A DNA stretch of 15,397 nt from Saprospiraceae bacterium. Lineage in GTDB: Bacteria > Bacteroidota > Bacteroidia > Chitinophagales > Saprospiraceae. Below the pieces are notes generated by a model. That model searched no databases. It saw nothing but the letters and a program-made list of their open reading frames with translations, and was not told the DNA's origin. Numbering within the stretch: position 1 is the stretch's first letter; each line of letters begins with the position of its first letter. The DNA lies in the NCBI GenBank assembly GCA_020437045.1, contig JAGQWV010000358.1:1-15397 (forward strand). Reading direction: 5' to 3'. The position numbers were made by a program, and so were the translations under genes. This document shows, one piece after another, positions 7,631-14,015 of this stretch.

Positions 7631-8365
7631 ATGCAATTCCTTGGTATCATTCCTGCCCGATTTCAGTCAAGCAGGTTTCCTGGTAAACCACTAGTTAACA
7701 TCGCCGGTATTCCAATGATAGACCGGGTCTATAAGCAAGCGCGGAAAAGTAAGTTGTTAGATAGAGTAGTAGTTGCTACCGATAGTGAGATCATCTTTGA
7801 TCACTGTAAGAACGCAAAAATAGATGTTCTTATGACATCAGATAAGCACCAATCTGGTACGGATCGAATTGCCGAAGTTGCCCGTACCTCCAAAACCGAG
7901 GTGGTGGTCAATATTCAGGGAGATGAACCATTTATTCCTCCAATGTATATCGATCAGTTATGTCAACTTTTTTTGCAGCATAAAATCGAAATAGCAACAC
8001 TGATCGCTCCAATCAAAGATGAAGAGGTATTGTCCAATCCCAACATTGTCAAGGCCGTCACTAGAACCGATGGACGTGCGTTGTATTTCAGTAGATCGGT
8101 GATACCTTTTCATCGGAATCTTCAATATGAGATGGTCTTGTACCGCCATCTGGGTATTTATGCTTTTGGTCGAAAGACGCTTTTAGACCTTGCAGACTTG
8201 CCTCAGGGAAATTTGGAACGCTATGAGCTATTGGAGCAATTGCGCTGGTTGGAAGCTGGATACGATATTATGACCTCGATTGTTTCCGAGGCACCAATCG
8301 GGGTTGATGTGCCCGATGATGTCGGTAAAATTGAACATTGGATGCATTCCAATAGCTTGCGGTGA
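7631..8365 (+). CDS. kdsB: 3-deoxy-manno-octulosonate cytidylyltransferase (CMP-Kdo synthetase)
   Basis: Cytoplasmic enzyme that activates Kdo with CTP to give CMP-Kdo, the donor used by WaaA to build the lipopolysaccharide inner core. Recognised by the nucleotide-binding N-terminus IIPARFQSSRFPGKPL (6-21), VVVATDSEII, SGTDRIAEV (75-83), the metal/substrate motif NIQGDEPF (94-101), and the RALYFSRSVIPF and HLGIYAF segments. The 244-residue length is full for the family. It starts at ATG 7631, after an AT-rich spacer shared with the divergent LysM gene, and its stop is 10 bases from the stop of the convergent cytidine deaminase gene. It implies a Kdo-containing LPS in this organism and fits the envelope theme of the neighbours. 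No unusual residues seen. Confidence 0.95.
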   Translation: MQFLGIIPARFQSSRFPGKPLVNIAGIPMIDRVYKQARKSKLLDRVVVATDSEIIFDHCKNAKIDVLMTSDKHQSGTDRIAEVARTSKTEVVVNIQGDEPFIPPMYIDQLCQLFLQHKIEIATLIAPIKDEEVLSNPNIVKAVTRTDGRALYFSRSVIPFHRNLQYEMVLYRHLGIYAFGRKTLLDLADLPQGNLERYELLEQLRWLEAGYDIMTSIVSEAPIGVDVPDDVGKIEHWMHSNSLR

Positions 8366-8375
8366 CACTATTTAG

Positions 8376-8858
8376 TTATCCAAGGTCATTGCCGGAAAAG
8401 GAGAAGGGAAGCAGATCTTTGATGGAATCGAAGATCAGGATATCACCTTTTTCCCCTTGCAGTAGGATTTTAATAGGGTATGCGTGACGGTCTTCATGCT
8501 CGCTAATTACCTGTCGACAGGCACCGCAAGGTGAAATCGGATGATCAATTATCCGGAGGGATGATCTGGCGGTAATAGCCATCTTGCGAATGGGCGTATC
8601 ATGAAAATTAGCGCCAGCGTGGGCAAGTACATTTTGTTCAGCACAAAGGCATAAACCATAACTGGCATTTTCCTGGTTTGTTCCAATGAGCACTGTGCCA
8701 TCAGTCAATTCCAAAGCCGCCGCAACGGCAAAACCAGAATAGGGTGCATAGGCATTATCCAGGGCTTCCCGGGCCTTGAGCATCAAGGATTGTTCTCCTT
8801 CTTCAAGATCTTTGAGATGGCTAATTATCTGGTATTTTATTTCTAGTGAATGTTGCAT
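8376..8858 (-). CDS. cdd: Cytidine deaminase
   Basis: Zinc-dependent hydrolase of pyrimidine salvage that converts (deoxy)cytidine to (deoxy)uridine. The catalytic motif CAEQ (72-75, Cys72 zinc ligand, Glu74 proton shuttle) and PCGACRQ (110-116, Cys111 and Cys114 zinc ligands) are complete. YAPYSGFAVAAAL (37-49) and NQENASYGLCLCAE match the family. Three cysteine ligands and 160 residues indicate the small homotetrameric class rather than the E. coli-type dimer. An extra N-terminal segment of about 25 residues precedes the core. It starts at ATG 8858 with a -7-like element just upstream. It is transcribed alone, convergent with kdsB and divergent from the saccharopine dehydrogenase-like gene. 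Confidence 0.95.
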   Translation of the reverse strand: MQHSLEIKYQIISHLKDLEEGEQSLMLKAREALDNAYAPYSGFAVAAALELTDGTVLIGTNQENASYGLCLCAEQNVLAHAGANFHDTPIRKMAITARSSLRIIDHPISPCGACRQVISEHEDRHAYPIKILLQGEKGDILIFDSIKDLLPFSFSGNDLG

Positions 8859-8869
8859 ATCCGCAAGAT

Positions 8870-8877
8870 CAAAAATA
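8870..8877 (-). promoter_or_regulatory. Bacteroidota -7 promoter element for cdd
   Basis: The minus-strand reading TATTTTTG matches TAnnTTTG exactly and ends 11 bases upstream of the cdd ATG. A TTG at 8893-8895 (minus strand) lies 15 bases further upstream, somewhat closer than the usual -33 spacing of about 19. The position fits a short-leader promoter. Confidence 0.5.
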
Positions 8878-8998
8878 AATTCTTCCTTAAATCAATACAC
8901 TAAAACAGAATTTTTAGTCATTTGATAAACTTTTTAATTGGACAGTCGATCTCCAAAATCGCAAAAAATCTTGCATTATTGGGTAAAAATAGCAAAGG

Positions 8999-10321
8999 AT
9001 GAAGTCAATTTTAATACTGGGGGCGGGAAGATCAGCAACTACCCTGATAGATTATCTGATCGCTCACTCTAAAGTATTTGACTGGCATGTTAGGGTTGCG
9101 GATATTGATCTTGAATTAGCTAAGCGAAAAATTAGAGATTCCAAAAGTGCTACAGCTATCGCACTTAATATCAACAATGAGCGCCAAAGACAGGATCTGA
9201 TAGCTCAGAGTGATGTGGTCGTGTCGATGTTGCCCCCACATATGCATTTAATAATAGCTCAGGATTGCTTAAGATTTGGTTGCCACTTACTAACAGCCTC
9301 GTATCTGTCCAAAGAAATGGAGGAACTACACCAGATGGCAAAATCTCGAAATCTCCTCTTTCTCAATGAAATGGGATTGGACCCGGGAATCGATCATATG
9401 TCAGCTATGGCAATCAAAGCGAGGATTTTGGAAATGGGTGGTCAAATTTCCAGTTTTCAATCGTATACCGGGGGCTTGATTGACCGGGCATCGGATAGTA
9501 ATCCCTGGCACTATAAAATTAGTTGGAATCCACGGAATGTTGTGCTTGCAGGTAGAGATACAGCCAGCTTTAGAGAAGAAGGGAAGGTAAAATTCTTAAG
9601 CTATCATCAGCTTTTTGAACAATTTACAGTAATCGAAATTTTAGGTGGCGAAAAATTTGAAATGTATCCTAATCGTGATTCATTAAAGTATCTCGACACC
9701 TACGGACTCCAGGATGCTGAGACATTAATTCGAGGAACGTTGCGTCATATGGGATTTTGTAAAGGATGGTCGGTATTGGTAAAACTTGGCCTGACAGATC
9801 CCTATCTAACAATTAAGCCCGGAACATTTGGAACCTACGCTGAGCTTTTATCTGCATTTTTACCAAAGACTGAAGAGAACATGTCAGAACATACTCGTAT
9901 CTGCCTTGGAATCAATGATCCCGTCGTCTGCAATCAGCTAGAGTGGCTTTTTGATAATACTCCACTACCGCCACAGGAAGCAACGGCTGCAGATCTTTTA
10001 CAGATGCTACTGGTGGAAAAGTGGAATTTGCATCCTGATGATCTGGACCTCGTGGTGATGCACCATGAATTCGAATATAGTGTTGGACCTGCATCTTTTC
10101 GCCTCCGTTCCACGCTGAGGCAAAAGGGGAGATCCAGCATCGATACAGCTATGACAAAGCTGGTAGGTTTGCCGCTAGCTATAGCCACGAAGTTACTGTT
10201 AAACAATGTTTTGACGGTCAGAGGAGTACAGATCCCCGTGCTTCCTGCCATTTTTCAACCTGTGCTAGATGAGTTGGAACTGGAGGGTGTTAAATTCGAA
10301 GAAGAAATCACCCCGTGTTGA
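8999..10321 (+). CDS. Saccharopine dehydrogenase-like protein (Lys9 type)
   Basis: A 440-residue NAD(P)-dependent oxidoreductase related to saccharopine dehydrogenase (glutamate-forming), which converts saccharopine to alpha-aminoadipate semialdehyde and glutamate in lysine metabolism. The N-terminus has the Rossmann dinucleotide motif LILGAGRSA (5-13) with an acidic residue ending strand 2 (VRVADID). The substrate-domain signature NEMGLDPGIDH (123-133) matches yeast Lys9-type enzymes, followed by SYTGGL. The C-terminal catalytic domain is complete. It starts at ATG 8999; the final codons overlap the next gene's start, so it heads a coupled three-gene unit with the flippase and prmC. Lysine degradation is the likely direction in bacteria, but the partner lysine-ketoglutarate reductase is not in this window, and some homologues are uncharacterised. 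Confidence 0.87.
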   Translation: MKSILILGAGRSATTLIDYLIAHSKVFDWHVRVADIDLELAKRKIRDSKSATAIALNINNERQRQDLIAQSDVVVSMLPPHMHLIIAQDCLRFGCHLLTASYLSKEMEELHQMAKSRNLLFLNEMGLDPGIDHMSAMAIKARILEMGGQISSFQSYTGGLIDRASDSNPWHYKISWNPRNVVLAGRDTASFREEGKVKFLSYHQLFEQFTVIEILGGEKFEMYPNRDSLKYLDTYGLQDAETLIRGTLRHMGFCKGWSVLVKLGLTDPYLTIKPGTFGTYAELLSAFLPKTEENMSEHTRICLGINDPVVCNQLEWLFDNTPLPPQEATAADLLQMLLVEKWNLHPDDLDLVVMHHEFEYSVGPASFRLRSTLRQKGRSSIDTAMTKLVGLPLAIATKLLLNNVLTVRGVQIPVLPAIFQPVLDELELEGVKFEEEITPC

Positions 10322-11640
10322 ATCGGTTGAAAAAATATTACTTCTCCATTTCTCAGGATTCCTCCAAGGGTTTTCAAGCTTTCTCTGTCATCCGGCAACT
10401 GGCAGTGTTTCTTGTTGGAGTACTTCTAGCCAAAAGTTCTTTGTCTACCGATGAAATAGGAACCTATGAGATCTGGATGTTTATCGGCATGATCATCAGT
10501 TTTACCGGATTAAGTGGAATCCTTCAAGCTTTTCTTGCAATGTATGGTAAGGAGAATGTAGAGATCAGGGCCAGTTTTATTTTTAATACGCTTTTAATTA
10601 TTTGGATCGGTACGATTTCTTCTGCCTTGCTTATTTATTTTACCCAGGGATATTTTTTTAGAAATTTTCTAGCTCAGGAGGTTATAAAGCACCTTCCTTT
10701 AGTCCTTATTTTTTTACTCCTGCATCTGAATTCCATTTTTGCTCCCTATGTCAAATTAGTGGAGAATAAAGCAGCATTCTTCGTACCATATTCTATTTTT
10801 TTTCTAACAGGAAATGTGTTGGCCGTCTTGATCCCTTTATGGAATGGTCAAAGTTTACCAACGCTTCTTTATTCATTACTTATTTGGTCTTTGATTGAAC
10901 AGTTTGTTTTGATGCTGTTATTGGTGCCATCACTAACATTTAAGGTTTCCTTATCAACTTTAAAAAGGATCAGTAACACTGCTATTCCCCTTTCGTTATA
11001 TTCGGGGCTAGGACTGTTGGCCCAGATATTTGATGCCTGGCTAGTTAATTATCATTTTAAAGATTTATCCGTTTTTGCTATTTTTCGATATGGTGCAAAG
11101 GAGATCCCTGGTGCGGTGGCTCTTGCCAGTGCTTTTTCTGCATCAATGGTAGCGCTTTTCGTCATGGATGAGCGTGGCGGGTTAAAACGTTTAAAAGAAG
11201 GTAGCTTGAAATTTATGCATATCTTCTTTCCCCTTTCGATTGTACTTGTTCTATTTAGTGATAATCTGTTTAGCTGGATGTATAATGACGATTTTCGGAG
11301 AAGTGCAGATGTCTTTAATGTTTATGTTCTGCTTATGCTTAGCCGATGGGTCTTTCCACAAGTGGTATTAATGGGATTGGGAAAACACAAAGATATTTTT
11401 TGGGTGAGTGTGATTGAACTATTCTGCAATATTTTGTTGAGTTTGATTTTAGTCAATTATTGGGGGATTGCTGGAGTTGCCGTCGGTACATTGATCGCCT
11501 TTTGGTTGGAAAAATTAATTATGGTGTATCTGCTTCAGATCAGGTACAATATTAATGTTAATGATTACATTCCGTCTAGATACTTCTTATTATATTCCAT
11601 ATCATTAGTTTGCGCTTTTTTTTGGAAAAGTTTTTATTGA
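10315..11640 (+). CDS. Polysaccharide biosynthesis flippase (Wzx/MOP superfamily); GTG or TTG start
   Basis: Integral inner-membrane protein of about 440 residues with roughly 12-13 hydrophobic segments spread over the whole length (for example about 24-42, 53-75, 86-108, 153-175, 362-405). Charged loops such as DERGGLKRLKEG and MYNDDFRRSADVF lie between them. The order and the N-terminal RQLAVFLVGVLLAKSSLSTDEIGTYEIWMF stretch (positions about 27-56) fit MOP-family oligosaccharide/lipid-linked glycan flippases. These move undecaprenyl-linked repeat units across the membrane. The start is either GTG 10315 or TTG 10318. The TTG forms a TTGA overlap with the upstream stop, favouring translational coupling; no ATG is available. 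prmC begins 3 bases after its stop. The substrate is unknown. It may cooperate with the glycosyltransferases at 468-3021, but they are 7 kb away. Confidence 0.83.
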   Translation: MLNRLKKYYFSISQDSSKGFQAFSVIRQLAVFLVGVLLAKSSLSTDEIGTYEIWMFIGMIISFTGLSGILQAFLAMYGKENVEIRASFIFNTLLIIWIGTISSALLIYFTQGYFFRNFLAQEVIKHLPLVLIFLLLHLNSIFAPYVKLVENKAAFFVPYSIFFLTGNVLAVLIPLWNGQSLPTLLYSLLIWSLIEQFVLMLLLVPSLTFKVSLSTLKRISNTAIPLSLYSGLGLLAQIFDAWLVNYHFKDLSVFAIFRYGAKEIPGAVALASAFSASMVALFVMDERGGLKRLKEGSLKFMHIFFPLSIVLVLFSDNLFSWMYNDDFRRSADVFNVYVLLMLSRWVFPQVVLMGLGKHKDIFWVSVIELFCNILLSLILVNYWGIAGVAVGTLIAFWLEKLIMVYLLQIRYNINVNDYIPSRYFLLYSISLVCAFFWKSFY

Positions 11641-11643
11641 GTA

Positions 11644-12501
11644 ATGGGTACAATTCGAGCGTCATATCAATACTTGATTAATAACATTCAGTCTGAGCAG
11701 GGGAGGACTGATCAATTAGCCAAATATTTGATTAATGATCTTTTTGGCATTTTTGATATGTCTAGTGAAAAAATATTAAACGAGCAGGAGTGGGAAATTT
11801 TAGAAAAGGCAGTAGCGGATTTAAAGGCCAATATGCCATTGCAATATATCACTGGCATCGCTCATTTTTATGGATATAAATTTAAAGTAAATCAATCGGT
11901 GTTGATTCCCAGGCCGGAAACAGAGGAACTGGTCTTTGAAATTAGTCAGGTAATTAAAGATGATGATCAACGTCAAAAGCGAAAACTTCTTGATATTGGT
12001 ACCGGATCTGGCTGCATAGCTATAACCTTAAAAAAGAATTTTCCTGATTTGAATATCACGGCTATGGATAAAAGTGAATCTGCTCTGAAGGTGGCTTTGG
12101 AAAATATGCAGGAACTAGGCGTGAAATTAAATTTAATTAAAGATGATATTCTGCACCTTACGAGTAAGACATTGCTCACTCATCAATGGGACTATATTAT
12201 TTCGAATCCTCCGTATATAGATCAAGAAGAAAGTCGGTATATGGATGAGCATGTTTTAAAATACGAGCCTCAAGATGCTTTGTTTCCTTCCGGTGTGACT
12301 CCTCTGGAAATGTATTCGTCAATTATAAGTTATGCCAACACTCATTTGGCGACGGGAGGTTGGTTGTTTTTGGAACTTAGTGAATTTCTGAGTGGGCCCG
12401 TTTTTTTGCAAATGGAAAGTTCTGGATTTTGTGATATGCAGATAGTAAAAGATATGCAAGGAAAGCCTAGAATACTATCCGGTAAGTACCTTCCTGATTA
12501 A
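11644..12501 (+). CDS. prmC: Peptide chain release factor N5-glutamine methyltransferase
   Basis: SAM-dependent methyltransferase that modifies the glutamine of the GGQ motif in release factors RF1 and RF2, raising termination efficiency. The N-terminal helical domain includes LQYITGIAHFYGYKFKV and VLIPRPETEELV, both family signatures. The SAM-binding loop is DIGTGSGC (117-124), and the catalytic NPPY tetrapeptide is at 188-191 within YIISNPPYID. The 285-residue length is standard. It starts at ATG 11644, three bases after the flippase stop, as the third gene of a tight plus-strand unit. Its stop is 4 bases from the stop of the convergent SUI1 gene, leaving no room for separate terminators. 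The call is confident. Confidence 0.95.
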   Translation: MGTIRASYQYLINNIQSEQGRTDQLAKYLINDLFGIFDMSSEKILNEQEWEILEKAVADLKANMPLQYITGIAHFYGYKFKVNQSVLIPRPETEELVFEISQVIKDDDQRQKRKLLDIGTGSGCIAITLKKNFPDLNITAMDKSESALKVALENMQELGVKLNLIKDDILHLTSKTLLTHQWDYIISNPPYIDQEESRYMDEHVLKYEPQDALFPSGVTPLEMYSSIISYANTHLATGGWLFLELSEFLSGPVFLQMESSGFCDMQIVKDMQGKPRILSGKYLPD

Positions 12502-12505
12502 AAAT

Positions 12506-12913
12506 TTATCCACCTGCTTTCTTTACATCTTTAAATCCTCTATCGATTAAAATTGCAATGACCTTGTCCCGCTGGTTTCCCTGGATAATAATCTCCTCCG
12601 CTTTTACACTTCCTCCAACTCCACACTTGGTTTTAATATAAGTGGCAATTTCTTTTAAGTAGTCTTCTGGTGCCTGAATGCCCTGAATAATGGTGACTTC
12701 CTTGCCTCCCCGGCTTTTCCGGTCTATCCAAACCCGCACCCTGTCTTGGAGGTAAATAGGAGGGCTGTTAGTCTCTTCTGCATTGAGGTTTTCTGCATGC
12801 GATTCAATTTGGCTAGAACCCAAATTAATGCCGGCAAAAAGATCTTCCATGGTTTCTTTATTTGTCGAATAAACCAGTCCACCTCCTCTGATCTTCTTTT
12901 GCTTTTTACTCAT
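12506..12913 (-). CDS. Translation initiation factor SUI1/eIF1-like protein (YciH family)
   Basis: A 135-residue protein with a basic, low-complexity N-terminus (MSKKQKKIRGGGLVYSTN) and an acidic linker (about 25-52). A C-terminal SUI1 domain (about 57-133) carries the family markers VRVWIDRKSRGGKEVTIIQG, TKCGVGGSVKAEEIIIQG and a terminal KKAGG. Eukaryotic eIF1 acts in start-codon selection; bacterial YciH-type proteins are thought to influence initiation fidelity, though their role is poorly defined. The start ATG overlaps the stop of the upstream beta-lactamase-family gene as ATGA, suggesting translational coupling. It is the last gene of the minus-strand unit and converges with prmC, 4 bases away. 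Confidence 0.9.
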   Translation of the reverse strand: MSKKQKKIRGGGLVYSTNKETMEDLFAGINLGSSQIESHAENLNAEETNSPPIYLQDRVRVWIDRKSRGGKEVTIIQGIQAPEDYLKEIATYIKTKCGVGGSVKAEEIIIQGNQRDKVIAILIDRGFKDVKKAGG

Positions 12914-13992
12914 ATTTTTCTTTTCCAGTTATCGTTTAACATTCTTAAAACTAAGGTAGCAATACCATCCATTTTGACTGGACTATTGGTAAGTAAAATT
13001 ACTGCAGTTTTAGTACTAGGCATAAAATGAATAGATGCAGCATGTCCACTGGTTTTGCCACTGTGCAAATAAAGGTTTTTGTTTTTACGATTTTGATATA
13101 AGTGCCAACCAAGAGCCGCGTATGCTTTCTTTGATCTGGGGATTTTAATTTGGGCTGGTAGCAAGGATTTTAAAATCGTTTGACCATCATCTGAATTCAT
13201 CAAATACTTTACATAGGCGATAAGGTCAGGACAAGATGATTTAATTCCTTCGGATGCTGCAAAAGAAGAAAATGTCCAGGGGCTGCACTTTCTGAGGCTC
13301 CGATCAAAACCAGGGCTAATGATGCGGTTAGTGTCAGATACAAAGGATTGGTTCATGTGGCGTGGTAAAAAAATATAGTTATGAATTATTTGGGCGAATG
13401 ATTGTTGCGTTACATGCTCCAAAATGATCTCCAAAATTGCATAATTAAGATGCGAATAAATATAGTGCCCGGTGTCTGTGGGCGTCCTGATTTTGCTCAA
13501 GTATTCTCCTAGGTCCTTTTTGGTGTAGTGAAGATATGGGTCATTTGCTTCTTCATTTTTTACTCCAAAATTGTCTGGACGGGAGGGTAGGCCAGATGTA
13601 TGGGTGACCAGATGGTAGAGCGTAATCTCATTAAGAGCTTGACTCTGGAAACTAGCGGGAAGGTATTCATTGATGGAATGGTGCAGGTTGATAATATTCT
13701 CGTTAGCAAGTATTTGGCAAAGATGAGCGGTAAAAACCTTGGTTAAACCTCCAATCTCATAAATACTACTGTCGTTAATTGACAGGAGGATATTGTTCTG
13801 GTAAGTAAAGATATAGGAAGAATCGTGATCAATAATTCCGATCGTAAAACCAGGTACATCTTCCAAAGAAATATCCGTATCATATTTGATGATTTTATCA
13901 ATTTCCGACTTAATGATTGAATCATTCTGTGCTGATAAAAATGATACAACATCAAGCTGACAGAGCATCAAAAAAAAGTATAGACGATACAT
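12910..13992 (-). CDS. Exported beta-lactamase-family (serine hydrolase) homologue lacking the catalytic serine
   Basis: A 360-residue protein of the class C beta-lactamase/serine hydrolase fold. An N-terminal hydrophobic signal (about 3-21, LSAQ near the cleavage site) predicts export. Family landmarks are present: IYEIGGLTKVFTA, ITLYHLVTHTSGLPS (123-137), GHYIYSHLNYAILEIILEHV and LHSGKTSGH. At the SxxK nucleophile, however, the residue is Gly82 (GLTK, Lys85 retained). The YxN motif reads Y179-S180-H181, while the third motif HSG (310-312) is kept. From known family chemistry I infer that it cannot acylate beta-lactam or peptide substrates in the usual way, so it may be a binding or structural pseudoenzyme. 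The frame is intact, which argues against simple decay. It lies 23 bases after the Hsp70 gene and overlaps the SUI1 gene by 4 bases. Its role is unknown. Confidence 0.85.
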   Translation of the reverse strand: MYRLYFFLMLCQLDVVSFLSAQNDSIIKSEIDKIIKYDTDISLEDVPGFTIGIIDHDSSYIFTYQNNILLSINDSSIYEIGGLTKVFTAHLCQILANENIINLHHSINEYLPASFQSQALNEITLYHLVTHTSGLPSRPDNFGVKNEEANDPYLHYTKKDLGEYLSKIRTPTDTGHYIYSHLNYAILEIILEHVTQQSFAQIIHNYIFLPRHMNQSFVSDTNRIISPGFDRSLRKCSPWTFSSFAASEGIKSSCPDLIAYVKYLMNSDDGQTILKSLLPAQIKIPRSKKAYAALGWHLYQNRKNKNLYLHSGKTSGHAASIHFMPSTKTAVILLTNSPVKMDGIATLVLRMLNDNWKRKI

Positions 13993-14015
13993 TGTAACAA
14001 CAGGAACGAATAAAT

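Noticed and set aside
12499..12512. Intrinsic terminator between convergent prmC and the SUI1 gene
   Set aside because: Only 4 bases separate the two stops, and no GC-rich hairpin with a T-tract is visible around them.
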